From the NCBI GenBank assembly GCA_905216095.1, contig CAJMSQ010000006.1, forward strand, positions 17,805 to 81,804: 64,000 nt of DNA, given 5' to 3'. The notes below the pieces were generated by a model. The model was not told the origin of the DNA, made no database searches, and saw only the letters and a list, made by a program, of their open reading frames with translations. Shown piece after piece: positions 46,109 through 55,912 of the stretch. Made by a program: the position numbers and the translations under genes. The DNA is from an uncultured bacterium (lineage in GTDB: Bacteria > Bacteroidota > Bacteroidia > Bacteroidales > Bacteroidaceae). Position 1 is the first letter of the stretch. Each line of letters starts with the position of its first letter.

Positions 46109-46147
46109 CCGGACGGCCGGCCGTCCGGTTATAATTGCTTACCTTTG
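46109..46147 (+). promoter_or_regulatory. fur-family gene promoter with perfect 20-bp palindrome
   Basis: The -7 box TACCTTTG is at 46140-46147. In place of a -33 TTTG stands a perfect 20-bp palindrome at 46109-46128 (half-site CCGGACGGCC). A palindrome over the -33 region suggests an operator, possibly for the Fur-family protein itself, though it does not resemble the AT-rich Fur box. Confidence 0.5.
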
Positions 46148-46200
46148 CACAAAGGGATTGATTCCTTTATATAAGATAGGCTTTAACTTCACTTGCGGTT

Positions 46201-46641
46201 ATGGACGATACGGAACAAATGCTTTTACATCGCGGCATCAGGCCGACGGCCTTGCGGTTGCTCATCCTGCGTGCCTTGCGGCAGGCCGACTGTGCCTTGT
46301 CGCTCAGCGACCTCGAGGCCCGGCTCGGCACAGTAGACAAGTCCACGGTTTTTCGTACCCTTTCCGTTTTTCTCAAGCACCATCTGGTGCACGCCGTGGA
46401 CGACGGAAGTGGGCAGTCCAAGTATGCTTTGTGCGCGGAAGACTGTCATTGCGGCGAGGATGTGCACGCCGGTCTGTCCGACCTGCACACCCATTTCTTC
46501 TGCGAACGCTGCCGGCGCACCTTTTGCCTGCGCGGGCTGCCCATACCCGAGGTGGCGTTGCCCGAAGGCTTCCATCTGCACACGGCAAACTACGTGTTGA
46601 AGGGGCTTTGTCCCGGTTGCGCCCGCAAGACGCGCTGCTGA
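46201..46641 (+). CDS. Fur-family metal-dependent transcriptional repressor
   Basis: A 146-residue winged-helix regulator. It has the N-terminal helix RGIRPTALRLLILRAL, the recognition region DKSTVFRTLSVFLKHHLV, and a C-terminal dimer domain with Cys101-x2-Cys104 (HTHFFCERC) and Cys137-x2-Cys140 (CPGC) structural zinc sites. It could be Zur-, PerR- or Fur-like; the HxHFxCxxC and CPGC pattern is shared by several, and metal specificity is not decided. Its stop codon directly abuts the convergent gltA stop with no intergenic base. Confidence 0.9.
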   Translation: MDDTEQMLLHRGIRPTALRLLILRALRQADCALSLSDLEARLGTVDKSTVFRTLSVFLKHHLVHAVDDGSGQSKYALCAEDCHCGEDVHAGLSDLHTHFFCERCRRTFCLRGLPIPEVALPEGFHLHTANYVLKGLCPGCARKTRC

Positions 46642-47997
46642 TTATCGCTTGTCCAGCGGAACGTACTCGTTCACGTCGGCCACGCAGCGGTAGGCCGGAC
46701 GTATGATGCGCCGGCCCTCGAAGTTGAGCTCCTCGTTGCGGTGGGCGCACCAGCCGACTATGCGGGCCATGGCGAACAGCGGGGTGTAAATTTCGACGGG
46801 AAGCCCGATGAGGTCGTAAACGAAGCCGGAATAGAAGTCCACGTTGGCGCAAAGCGTCTTTTTCTTGCCTTTCTCTTCATACACCGTCCGGATGGCGATG
46901 CGTTCCAGGCGTTCCATGAATTCGAACTCCTCCATGCGGCCTTTCTCGTGTGCCAGCTCGCGCGCCATTTCCTTCAGCAGCACGGAACGCGGGTCGGACA
47001 AAGTGTAGACCGCGTGCCCGATGCCGTAAATCAGGCCCGTCCCGTCGTAGGCTTCCTTGCGGAGAATGCGGCGCAGATAGCATGAAATCTCGTCTTCATT
47101 GCTCCAGTCCGAAATATTCTCCTTGAGATGCGCCACCATGTCGCTCACCTTGATGTTTGCCCCGCCGTGTTTCGGTCCTTTCAGCGACCCGATGCCGGCT
47201 GCGATGGATGAATACGTGTCGGTGCCCGTCGAGGACGTGACGCGCACGGTGAATGTGGAGTTGTTACCGCCGCCATGCTCTGCGTGAAGCATGAGCAGCA
47301 GGTCAAGGGTGCGGGCCTCGAGTTCCGTGAACCGCGGTCCTTTGAGCATGTACAGGAAATTTTCGGCGATGGAGTAGTTCTCTTGCGCGTGTCGTATGTG
47401 GAGCGAACGGCCGAGTTGCTTGTGGCGCAGCATGTTGTAGGCATAGGCGATGATGGTCGGGAACTTCGACACCAGTTCGATGCTTTGCCGCATCAGGTTG
47501 TCGCGCGAAGTGCAGTCGGGCTGCTTGTCAAACGTGTACATCTCGAGCACGCTGCGTGCCAGGATGTTCATAATGTTCGTTCCCTCCAGCTCAATGATGT
47601 GCAGGATGGTGTTCTGCTGCAGCGGCATGTTGTCCGTGATGAGTTCGCGGAAGGATTGCAGTTCTTCCGCGTCGGGAAGTTTGCCCGACAGCAGCAGATA
47701 GGCCACCTCTTCGAAGCCAAAGCGTTTTTCCTTCATGATGGCGTGTGCCAGGTCGGCTATCTCGTAACCGCGGAAATAGAGTTTGCCTTCGATGGGCTGC
47801 AGTCCGTCGGCCGTCTGTTCGTAGCCGACGACGTTACCTATGTTGGTAAGTCCCACGAGCACGCCGGTACCGTTCTCGTTGCGCAGGCCGCGTTTCACGT
47901 CGAGCTTCTTGAACAGTTCGCCGTCTATCTTTATGCAGCTCTTCATCTCGTCCGAGAGCTTGTAGATGAGGTATTCTTTCTTAGAGGTGGTTGCCAT
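46642..47997 (-). CDS. gltA: Citrate synthase
   Basis: Condenses acetyl-CoA and oxaloacetate to citrate. It has 451 residues with catalytic residues in LHAEHGGGNNST (His), GIGHAVYTLSDPR (His) and CANVDFYSG (Asp). The N-terminal extension (about 60 residues) before the core is usual for Bacteroidota enzymes. Third gene of acnA-icd-gltA, 59 nt after icd. The operon yields 2-oxoglutarate, mainly for glutamate in an anaerobe. Confidence 0.96.
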   Translation of the reverse strand: MATTSKKEYLIYKLSDEMKSCIKIDGELFKKLDVKRGLRNENGTGVLVGLTNIGNVVGYEQTADGLQPIEGKLYFRGYEIADLAHAIMKEKRFGFEEVAYLLLSGKLPDAEELQSFRELITDNMPLQQNTILHIIELEGTNIMNILARSVLEMYTFDKQPDCTSRDNLMRQSIELVSKFPTIIAYAYNMLRHKQLGRSLHIRHAQENYSIAENFLYMLKGPRFTELEARTLDLLLMLHAEHGGGNNSTFTVRVTSSTGTDTYSSIAAGIGSLKGPKHGGANIKVSDMVAHLKENISDWSNEDEISCYLRRILRKEAYDGTGLIYGIGHAVYTLSDPRSVLLKEMARELAHEKGRMEEFEFMERLERIAIRTVYEEKGKKKTLCANVDFYSGFVYDLIGLPVEIYTPLFAMARIVGWCAHRNEELNFEGRRIIRPAYRCVADVNEYVPLDKR

Positions 47998-48056
47998 GTG
48001 TCTGTAAGATTGTGTTGGTGTGAAAAAACAGGAGTCTGCGTTTTGTTACCCGCCGG

Positions 48057-49241
48057 TCAACGGTTTCGTGTCAGGCTATCCGCGAATTCGCGGGTGCCCA
48101 GTGCCTGTCCGTTATCCATGAAGCGGGCGAGGTCGGCCGTGGCCCTGCCGTCGGCGAATGTACGTTCCAGCGCGTCGGTGACCAGTCCGGCCGCTTCCGT
48201 CCAGCCGATGTGTTCGAGCATCATGGTGCCCGACAAAATCAGCGAGCAGGGATTGGCCATGTTCTTGCCGGCAATGTCGGGCGCCGTGCCGTGTGTGGCC
48301 TCGAAGATGGCATTTCCCGTGTCGTAATTGATGTTTGCGCCCGGCGCGATGCCGATGCCGCCCACCTGTGCCGCCAGCATGTCCGACACGTAGTCGCCGT
48401 TAAGGTTGAGTGTCGCTATGACGGAATACGCTTCGGGCTTGATGAGCGCGTTTTGCAGGAAGGCGTCGGCGATGCAGTCGTTCACCGTCAGCCGTCCGTC
48501 GCGGATAGCGTCGCCGAACTCCCGTTGCGCCACCTCGTAGCCCCAGCGTTTGAAACCGCCCTCGGTGAATTTCATGATGTTTCCCTTGTGCACGAGCGTC
48601 ACGGTCGGGCGGTTGTGTTCGAGCGCATAGCGGCAGGCGGCGCGTACCAGGCGTTCCGTCCCTTCGCGGGATACGGGTTTCACGCCGAACGACGAGGTTT
48701 CGGGGAAGCGCACCTTGCTGACGCCCATCTCCCCGCGCAGGAAGTCCATGAAACGCCGGGCCTCGGGCGTGCCGCATTCCCATTCGATGCCCGCATAAAT
48801 ATCTTCGGTGTTTTCACGAAAGACTACCATGTCCACGCGCTCGGGATGCTTCACCGGAGAACTGACCCCGTTGAACCAGCGTACCGGCCGCAGGCACGTA
48901 TACAGGTCGAGGCCCTGCCGCAAAGCCACGTTGAGCGAGCGTATGCCCTCGCCGACGGGTGTGGTCAGCGGGCCTTTGATGCCGATGTGGCAGGTGCGGA
49001 AGGCTTCCATCGTTTCTTCGGGCAGGTAAGTGCCGGTCCTGTCGAAGGCGGCCTGTCCCGCTTCTACTTCCATCCATTCTATGGCGCGCCGGCCGGCGTA
49101 TGCCTTTGCCACGGCGGCGTTTACGACCGCCTGCATGGCGGGCATGATTTCCGGACCTACGCCGTCGCCGGTCACGAACGGTATGGTCACGTGGTCGGGA
49201 ACGGCGAGCGTTCCACCTTTCTGTATTTCGATTCTGCTCAT
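48057..49241 (-). CDS. icd: Isocitrate dehydrogenase (NADP-type)
   Basis: Oxidative decarboxylation of isocitrate to 2-oxoglutarate. It has 394 residues with [12 protein letters not shown], substrate loop [30 protein letters not shown], the [12 protein letters not shown] region and [18 protein letters not shown]. The absence of an acidic NAD-determinant next to the nucleotide loop is compatible with NADP use, but that call is from family habit. It lies 36 nt after acnA. Confidence 0.95.
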   Translation of the reverse strand: MSRIEIQKGGTLAVPDHVTIPFVTGDGVGPEIMPAMQAVVNAAVAKAYAGRRAIEWMEVEAGQAAFDRTGTYLPEETMEAFRTCHIGIKGPLTTPVGEGIRSLNVALRQGLDLYTCLRPVRWFNGVSSPVKHPERVDMVVFRENTEDIYAGIEWECGTPEARRFMDFLRGEMGVSKVRFPETSSFGVKPVSREGTERLVRAACRYALEHNRPTVTLVHKGNIMKFTEGGFKRWGYEVAQREFGDAIRDGRLTVNDCIADAFLQNALIKPEAYSVIATLNLNGDYVSDMLAAQVGGIGIAPGANINYDTGNAIFEATHGTAPDIAGKNMANPCSLILSGTMMLEHIGWTEAAGLVTDALERTFADGRATADLARFMDNGQALGTREFADSLTRNR

Positions 49242-49277
49242 GATGTGCTTGGTGATATTTATATAAGGTGTAAAAGA

Positions 49278-51536
49278 TCAGTTTCCCGCGTTTCCGGCAT
49301 TGAGTGCCGAGCCTGCGCGGAACCAGCCTATCTGTACGTCGTTGTAGGTGTGGCGTGCTTCGATTTCCTCCCGGCTGCCGTCGGCGTGGGTGACGGTCAG
49401 GGACAGCGGCCGGCCCGGTGCGAAGTCTTTCAGACCGTTTACGGCCAGCCGGTCGCCTTCCGCAATGCGGTCGTAGTCGGCTGCGCGGGCGAAGGTGAGG
49501 GCCAGGATGCCTTGTTTCTTCAGGTTCGTCTCATGAATACGCGCGAAACTTTTGGCCAGGATAAGTCTTACGCCTAAGTAGCGCGGTTCCATGGCCGCGT
49601 GTTCGCGGCTTGAGCCTTCACCATAATTGTCTTCGGCCACGACGAAACTGCCGGAACCGGCGTCGCGATAGGCTTCGGCCACAGCCGAAACGGCTTCCGT
49701 CTGTCCGGTGAGTGCATTGAGCACGGCGTTGGTCTGTCCGTTGAAAGCGTTTGTCGCTCCCATCAGCAAGTTGCGCGATATGTTCTGCAAATGACCACGG
49801 TAACACAGCCACGGGCCTGCCATGGAAATGTGGTCGGTGGTGCATTTCCCGCTCGTCTTGATGAGCAGGCGCAAACCGCTGAAATCGTTGTCGGCGGGCG
49901 GAGTGAAGGGCATGAGGCGCTGCAGCCGCTCGCTGCCTTCGCGGATGACGGGGGCGGGACTGCCCGGCTGCGGGGCGGTGTATCCGGCATCGCAGGGTGC
50001 GAAGCCCTTGCGCGGCAGTTCGTCGCCGCAGGGTGCGGCCAGCCGCAGGCTTGTGCCGTCCGCGCCTTCGAGGGTGTCGGTCAGCGGGTTGAAGTCCAGC
50101 CGTCCCGACAGGGCAAAGGCGACTGCCATTTCCGGCGATACGATGAAGGCGTGCGTATTCGGGTTGCCGTCGGCCCGCTTCGCGAAGTTGCGGTTGAATG
50201 TCGTTACGATGGAGTTGCGGCGCACGGGGTCATCGGTCTTGCGCCGCCATTGTCCGATGCACGGGCCGCACGCGTTGGCCATTACCACCGCTCCCGCCTC
50301 GCGCAGTGCGGGCAGAATGCCGTCGCGCTCGGCGGTGGCGCGTATCTGTTCCGAGCCCGGATTCACGATGATTTGCGCGCGCGGCTTCAGGCCTGCGGCT
50401 GCCGCCTGCTTCATGACCGAAGCGGCGCGCGCCAGGTCCTCGTACGAGGAATTGGTACACGAGCCGATGAGGCATACCTCCACCTCGGCGGGGAATTGTT
50501 CCGTCCTGACGCGCTCTGCCATGCGGCTGACGGGACAGGCCGCGTCGGGCGTGAACGGTCCGTTGATGTAAGGTTCGAGCCGGTCCAGGTCAATTTCGAT
50601 GACCCGGTCATAAAATTTTTCGGGGTCGGCGGCTGTTTCCGCGTCGGCCCGCAGTTCGTCGGCCACGCTGTCGGCCAAGTCGGCCGTTTCGGCCCGTCCA
50701 GTCGCCCGGAGATAGGTGCTCATGCGTCCGTCGTAGGGGAAGACGGATGTGGTCGCCCCGACTTCCGCGCCCATGTTGCAGATGGTGGCTTTTCCCGTGC
50801 ATGAAAGCGATTCCGTGCCCTCGCCGAAGTATTCGATGACGGCGTTGGTGCCGCCCTTCACCGTGAGCAGTCCCGCCAGGTGCAGGATGACGTCCTTCGG
50901 CGTGCACCATTCGCGCAGGCGGCCCTTCAGCCGGACACCGATGATGCGCGGCATCTTGAGTTCCCACTCCATGCCCGTCATCACGTCCACGGCGTCGGCA
51001 CCGCCCACACCTATGGCCACCATGCCCAGTCCGCCGGCATTGGGCGTGTGGGAGTCCGTTCCGACCATCATGCCGCCGGGGAAAGCGTAGTTTTCGAGCA
51101 CCACCTGATGGATGATGCCCGAGCCGGGCCGCCAGAAGCCTATGCCGTAGCGTGCGGCCGCGCTTTGCAGGAATTCGTAGACCTCCTTGTTTGTTTCCTT
51201 GGCTGCGGGCAGGTCGATGCCGGCCCCGTCGGAGGCGCAAATCAGGTGGTCGCAATGCACCGTCGAGGGTACGGCCACCGCATCGCGGCCGGCGTTCATG
51301 AATTGCAGCAGCGCCATCTGGGCAGTTGCGTCCTGCATGGCCACGCGGTCGGGGCGGAATGTGGCGTAGTCGCACCCGCGGGCAAAGGTCTGTCCGACCG
51401 TACCATTATTATATAGGTGTGCGTATAGAATCTTTTCCGTCAGCGTGAGCGCCCGCTTTTGTGCCTGTCGGGCGTTGGCCACCCGTGCGGGAAAATCCCG
51501 GTAGAAGCGTCTCTGCATTTCGATGTCGTGTGCCAT
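49278..51536 (-). CDS. acnA: Aconitate hydratase
   Basis: Citrate-isocitrate isomerisation by a [4Fe-4S] enzyme. It has 752 residues of the mitochondrial-type aconitase arrangement. Cluster cysteines occur in [11 protein letters not shown] and [11 protein letters not shown]; substrate loops include [12 protein letters not shown] and [12 protein letters not shown]; the swivel domain has [19 protein letters not shown]. First gene of the operon. Promoter at 51639-51668. Confidence 0.96.
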   Translation of the reverse strand: MAHDIEMQRRFYRDFPARVANARQAQKRALTLTEKILYAHLYNNGTVGQTFARGCDYATFRPDRVAMQDATAQMALLQFMNAGRDAVAVPSTVHCDHLICASDGAGIDLPAAKETNKEVYEFLQSAAARYGIGFWRPGSGIIHQVVLENYAFPGGMMVGTDSHTPNAGGLGMVAIGVGGADAVDVMTGMEWELKMPRIIGVRLKGRLREWCTPKDVILHLAGLLTVKGGTNAVIEYFGEGTESLSCTGKATICNMGAEVGATTSVFPYDGRMSTYLRATGRAETADLADSVADELRADAETAADPEKFYDRVIEIDLDRLEPYINGPFTPDAACPVSRMAERVRTEQFPAEVEVCLIGSCTNSSYEDLARAASVMKQAAAAGLKPRAQIIVNPGSEQIRATAERDGILPALREAGAVVMANACGPCIGQWRRKTDDPVRRNSIVTTFNRNFAKRADGNPNTHAFIVSPEMAVAFALSGRLDFNPLTDTLEGADGTSLRLAAPCGDELPRKGFAPCDAGYTAPQPGSPAPVIREGSERLQRLMPFTPPADNDFSGLRLLIKTSGKCTTDHISMAGPWLCYRGHLQNISRNLLMGATNAFNGQTNAVLNALTGQTEAVSAVAEAYRDAGSGSFVVAEDNYGEGSSREHAAMEPRYLGVRLILAKSFARIHETNLKKQGILALTFARAADYDRIAEGDRLAVNGLKDFAPGRPLSLTVTHADGSREEIEARHTYNDVQIGWFRAGSALNAGNAGN

Positions 51537-51638
51537 GTGATTTTGTGATAAATGTAAGGGGTTCGTGATGTGGGTTCGGTCAAGCTGTCGTGCGTGTTAC
51601 GGCCGGCTTGCCGTGTGCTTTGTTCGCTTAACGATTGA

Positions 51639-51668
51639 CAAAGTTACAATAAAATAAGAGAAAAGCAA
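51639..51668 (-). promoter_or_regulatory. Promoter of the acnA-icd-gltA operon
   Basis: Minus strand TTG (51666-51668), 19 nt, TAACTTTG (51639-51646); leader about 95 nt. Confidence 0.65.
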
Positions 51669-51813
51669 TCATTTGGTTATAAAAATGACGTTTTGAGGTG
51701 CTGTTTTGTTCGTTGAGTGCCTTTTCTCTTCCTCTTGATGCCATCCCGGTGTTTGCAGGCCCGGCCTGCCCGAATACCGTCCTGCGGTTGTGCTTTCGGG
51801 GCCGCAGGCCCAT

Positions 51814-52084
51814 TTTAACATTTCTTGCTTTTCGTCGAAAAATGTTGTATCTTTGTGGTACAGGAAATAGAGAAGGCGGTCGCGTACCGCCTTTTTTCGT
51901 GTAAATAAGCCCCTTATGAGTCGATTTACATGCACATGTAGAAAATTTTAGAAGCATCCTGCGCAAAAATACATGCCTTCTATTTTGAACCGGAAGCCTT
52001 TCGCGCGCACATAGATGCCTTCTACGTGTGCGTAGCCCTATTTTGTTTACATTTATTTACGTAACTGAAGTTAAAAATGTTAAT
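51814..52084 (+). repeat. Dispersed element, divergent copy F
   Basis: Starts TTTAACATTTCTTGC and ends GTTAAAAATGTTAAT (52070-52084). The promoter is TTG 51825-51827, 20 nt, TATCTTTG 51848-51855; the terminator is 51873-51897 (AAGGCGGT / ACCGCCTT, T6). The palindrome block has diverged: ACATGCACATGTAG and repeated ATGCCTTCTA units replace the usual CTACATGCCATGTAG. It lies between divergent acnA and pepT in the 51537-52274 gap; the only other signals there are the two gene promoters (TAATTTTG at 52209-52216 for pepT) and a CCTGCGG hairpin at 51782. Confidence 0.8.
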
Positions 52085-52274
52085 GTCGGGTGCCGCCCCG
52101 CGCCGTGTCGTGCGCCGGCATCCCGCTGTCCGTGTCCGCATCCCGCAGATTCGGCGGTCGAGGCCCAAATTATCGCCCGGGAATAAGGGCGCATAAGGGA
52201 TTTTTCACTAATTTTGTGGCGACGGGATGCCCGCAATCCCTCACCTTATCGATATTTACAAAAAAACATCCAAT

Positions 52275-53501
52275 ATGAACATCGTTGAAAGATTCCTGAA
52301 GTACGTCAGTTTCGACACCCAGTCGGCCGAAGATACGGGCCGCACACCCAGCACGGAGAAACAGTTTGCCCTTGCCCGCCATCTCGAGGCGGAACTCAAG
52401 GCCCTGGGCATGGAAGATGTGGAACTCGACGAAAACGGTTACCTGTATGCCACACTGCCGGCCAACACCGACAAGCCGCTGCCCGTGATAGGTTTCATCG
52501 CCCACATGGATACCAGTCCCGACTGCTCGGGGGCGGACGTGAAGCCCCGCATCGTGAAGAATTATGACGGCACGGACATCGTGCTCGATGCCGGGGCCGG
52601 CATCGTCACCGACGTGAAAAAGTTTCCCGAACTGCTCGCCCACGTGGGCGAAGACCTCATCGTGACCGACGGACATACGCTCCTGGGCGCTGACGACAAG
52701 GCCGGCATCGCCGAGATCGTACAGGCGATGGCCTACTTGCTGGAACACCCCGAAATCAAGCACGGCCGCGTGCGCGTGGGCTTCAATCCCGACGAGGAAA
52801 TCGGCCTGGGCGCGCACAAGTTCGACGTCGAAAAATTCGCCTGCGACTGGGCCTACACGATGGACGGCGGGGAAATCGGCGAGTTGGAGTTCGAGAATTT
52901 CAACGCCGCCGTGGCCCGGCTCGAAGTGACCGGCGTGAGCGTGCATCCGGGCTATGCCAAGGGTAAAATGATCAACGCGGCGCGCGTCGCGACCGAGGTG
53001 GCGCAACTCATACCTGCCTCCGAAACGCCCGAGACCACCGAGGGGTACGAAGGTTTCTACCATCTCGTCGGGATGGAAGGCGGCGTGGAACGGGCCGTCC
53101 TCACCTTCATCATCCGCGACCACGATGCCGCGAAGTTCGAGGCCCGCAAGCGTTTCGTGCAGGCCGCGGCCGGCTTTGTCAATGCCAAATACGGCGAAGG
53201 CACGGTGCGGGTCGAACTGAAGGACCAGTACCGCAACATGCGCGAGATGGTGGAGCCGGTGATGCACGTGGTGGACATTGCCAAGGAAGCCATGGAGGCG
53301 TGCGGCGTGGTGCCCGTGGTGCGTGCCATCCGCGGCGGCACCGACGGCGCGCAACTGTCCTTCAAGGGATTGCCTTGCCCGAACATCTTCGCCGGCGGCC
53401 TCAACTTCCACGGCCCGCACGAGTTCCTGCCCGTTCCCTCGCTGGAAAAGGCCTCCGAGGTCGTGGTGAAAATCTGTGAGCTGACGGCCCGGCGCGGCTG
53501 A
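52275..53501 (+). CDS. pepT: Peptidase T (tripeptide aminopeptidase)
   Basis: Cytoplasmic M20B metallopeptidase removing N-terminal residues from tripeptides. It has 408 residues with zinc ligands His77 and Asp79 in [21 protein letters not shown], catalytic Glu pair in [30 protein letters not shown] (quoted as seen) and [10 protein letters not shown]. The start at 52275 gives [15 protein letters not shown], as in the family. It is followed after 17 nt by the antiporter gene. Confidence 0.95.
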   Translation: MNIVERFLKYVSFDTQSAEDTGRTPSTEKQFALARHLEAELKALGMEDVELDENGYLYATLPANTDKPLPVIGFIAHMDTSPDCSGADVKPRIVKNYDGTDIVLDAGAGIVTDVKKFPELLAHVGEDLIVTDGHTLLGADDKAGIAEIVQAMAYLLEHPEIKHGRVRVGFNPDEEIGLGAHKFDVEKFACDWAYTMDGGEIGELEFENFNAAVARLEVTGVSVHPGYAKGKMINAARVATEVAQLIPASETPETTEGYEGFYHLVGMEGGVERAVLTFIIRDHDAAKFEARKRFVQAAAGFVNAKYGEGTVRVELKDQYRNMREMVEPVMHVVDIAKEAMEACGVVPVVRAIRGGTDGAQLSFKGLPCPNIFAGGLNFHGPHEFLPVPSLEKASEVVVKICELTARRG

Positions 53502-53518
53502 AATCCTTCTTGCATCGC

Positions 53519-55774
53519 ATGACACACCTTCCCGCACTCATTTCCGACCTGGCGCTGATACTTATCGCCGCCGGTGCCGTCACCATCATCTTCAAACGGT
53601 TGCGGCAGCCGCTGGTGCTGGGTTACATCGTCGCCGGAATCCTGGCCGGTCCGCACATTCCCTACATGCCGTCCGTACAGGACGCCGGCTCGATAGCCAC
53701 GTGGTCCGAGATAGGTGTCATCTTCCTCATGTTCACGCTGGGGTTGGAGTTTTCTTTCAAGAAGATAGTCAAGATGGGCATAGGGCCGGTCATCGCGGCC
53801 TGCAGCGTCATGTTCTGCATGATCAGCGTAGGCAGCGGCGTCGGGCACCTGTTCGGCTGGAACAGCATGGACAGCCTTTTTCTCGGGGGTATGCTCGCCA
53901 TGTCCTCCACGACAATCATCTACAAGGCCTTTGACGACCTCGGCCTGCGGCAGAAGAAGTTTGCCGGTGAAGTGCTGAGCGTCCTCATTCTCGAGGACAT
54001 ACTGGGCATTTTGCTCATGGTCATTCTTTCCGCGCTGGCCGTTTCGCGCGACTTCGAGGGGCGGGAATTGGGCGAAAGCCTGCTGAAACTCTCCTTCTTC
54101 CTCATCCTGTGGTTCATCGTGGGCGTCTACGTGGTCCCGACCCTGTTGCGGAAGACCGGGAGATGGATGAACCGCGAGACGATGCTGGTCTTTGCCATCG
54201 GCATGTGCTTCCTGATGGTCGTCATCGCCGCGCAGGCGGGCTACAGCACGGCCTTCGGCGCCTTCATGATGGGCAGCATCCTGGCCGAGACGGTCGAAGC
54301 CGAGAACATCGAGCGCATCGTCAGTCCCGTCAAGGACCTGTTCGGCGCCATCTTCTTCGTGTCGGTCGGTATGCTGGTGGACCCCGCCGTTTTGCGCGAG
54401 TACTGGTTGCCGATATGCGCCATTACGGCGGCCATACTCGTGGGACAGGTGTTCCTGGGTACGGGCAGTTTCCTCCTGTCCGGCCAGCCGCTCAAGGTGG
54501 CGATGCAGTGCGGTTTCTCTCTGGCCCAGATAGGCGAGTTTGCCTTTATCATAGCCTCGCTCGGCCTCACGCTGGGCGTGACGAGCCGCTACCTTTATCC
54601 CGTTGTCGTGGCGGTATCCATCATTACCACCTTTCTGACCCCCTACATGATACGTGCGGCCGGTCCGGCCTACGGGCTGGTGGAGCGGCTGATGCCCTCA
54701 GGCGTGCTGGGACGGCTCGACCGCCGCGGCGACCGCCGTCAGCAGAGCGGCAGGGAGCGGCCTTGGCCTACGCTGCTCAAGGCACTGTCACTGCAGGCGG
54801 GCGCATACGCCACCCTCAGCGTGGCTGCGGTGGGACTGTCCTTCGGAGCGTTGCTTCCGCTCTGCCGGACGACGCTCGGACACTGGCCCGGAAACGCCGT
54901 ATGCGGCATCCTGACGCTGACGGCCGTATCGCCGTTCCTGCGGGCCATCGTGATGCGGAAAAATCATTCCGAGGAATTCAAACTGTTGCGCGCCCGGAGC
55001 CGTACCGACCGTATGGGACTTTGGCTGACGCTCGCGGTACGCTTTGCCATCGCGGCGGGAGTGGTCTATCACATACTTAATTTCCTGTCGCCCCTGCATT
55101 GGGGCATACACATCGCCGTTTCGCTCGTCATCGTCTCCCTGATGGTGGCCTCGCGCCGCGTGAAGTTTGTCAGCATCCGTATGGAGCGGACGTTCATGCA
55201 GAACCTGCGCTCGCGTGAGGCCAGGGCGCAGGCCGAGGGCCGCGGCAAACCGGGATATGCCCGCCGTCTGTTGCGCCGCAACGTGCACATGACCCGGCTG
55301 GAGGTGCCCGAAGATTCGCTTTGGGGCGGGCTGACGCTGCGCAAACTCGACCTGGGACACTCCGAGGGCGTGATGATTGCGGCCATCCTGCGGGGAAAGC
55401 ACCGTCTGAACATTCCCGACGGCGATACCCGGCTTTTCCCGGGCGACCGCATCGAGGTTATCGGCGACGACGCGGGGCTGGACGTGCTGGCCCGCCGCAT
55501 CGGGTCGGAACGGTACGAGGTCACGCCCGACGACATGGCGCATCGTCTTGTGTTGCGCCGCGCCGTCATCCAGCAGGAGTCGCCTCTTTGCGGGAAAGCC
55601 CTGCGCGAGAGCGGCATACGCAGCGAGTACCACTGCATGGCCGTAGGCTTCGAGGCCGACAACGGCACATTGGTTTTCGCTACGCCCGGTTACGTCATCC
55701 GGACGGGTGACACGATGTGGGTGGTGGGCGAGGAAAAATCGCTGCAACGCATTCTTGAACTTGCAAAAGGGTAA
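53519..55774 (+). CDS. CPA2-family cation:proton antiporter with C-terminal RCK_C domains
   Basis: A 751-residue inner-membrane antiporter (Kef/CPA2, K+ or Na+ for H+). The first 390 residues hold 12-13 TM segments with GYIVAGILAGP, FMLFTLGLEF-like (IFLMFTLGLEFSFKK) and LGGMLAMSSTTIIYKAFDD signatures. A variable linker with more TM segments (450-590) follows. The C-terminus carries two TrkA_C/RCK_C-type domains (MTRLEVPEDSLWGGLTLRKL; LVLRRAVIQQESPLCGKALR), which bind ligand in related proteins. No RCK_N (NAD) domain is seen. ATG at 53519 is preferred to the TTG at 53510. Confidence 0.9.
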   Translation: MTHLPALISDLALILIAAGAVTIIFKRLRQPLVLGYIVAGILAGPHIPYMPSVQDAGSIATWSEIGVIFLMFTLGLEFSFKKIVKMGIGPVIAACSVMFCMISVGSGVGHLFGWNSMDSLFLGGMLAMSSTTIIYKAFDDLGLRQKKFAGEVLSVLILEDILGILLMVILSALAVSRDFEGRELGESLLKLSFFLILWFIVGVYVVPTLLRKTGRWMNRETMLVFAIGMCFLMVVIAAQAGYSTAFGAFMMGSILAETVEAENIERIVSPVKDLFGAIFFVSVGMLVDPAVLREYWLPICAITAAILVGQVFLGTGSFLLSGQPLKVAMQCGFSLAQIGEFAFIIASLGLTLGVTSRYLYPVVVAVSIITTFLTPYMIRAAGPAYGLVERLMPSGVLGRLDRRGDRRQQSGRERPWPTLLKALSLQAGAYATLSVAAVGLSFGALLPLCRTTLGHWPGNAVCGILTLTAVSPFLRAIVMRKNHSEEFKLLRARSRTDRMGLWLTLAVRFAIAAGVVYHILNFLSPLHWGIHIAVSLVIVSLMVASRRVKFVSIRMERTFMQNLRSREARAQAEGRGKPGYARRLLRRNVHMTRLEVPEDSLWGGLTLRKLDLGHSEGVMIAAILRGKHRLNIPDGDTRLFPGDRIEVIGDDAGLDVLARRIGSERYEVTPDDMAHRLVLRRAVIQQESPLCGKALRESGIRSEYHCMAVGFEADNGTLVFATPGYVIRTGDTMWVVGEEKSLQRILELAKG

Positions 55775-55852
55775 TGGCGGTCCGTCAGCCCGGCGGGCGG
55801 AAGACCGATAGGGGAGAATACCCCGCTATCCCCGTGGCAGGTGGAAAAAGAT

Positions 55853-55886
55853 ATCCCCTTGCCGGCACGAAGACCGGCAAGGGGAT
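55853..55886. terminator. Bidirectional terminator between antiporter and papain-like genes
   Basis: ATCCCCTTGCCGG / CCGGCAAGGGGAT stem; T-rich on both sides (TGTTTTG plus, ATCTTTTTCC minus). Confidence 0.85.
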
Positions 55887-55912
55887 TGTTTTGTCCCGAT
55901 AAGAGAAACTTT

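Noticed and set aside
53510-53518. TTG start for the antiporter
   Set aside because: The in-frame ATG at 53519 gives a normal N-terminus and leaves a clear 17-nt gap after pepT.
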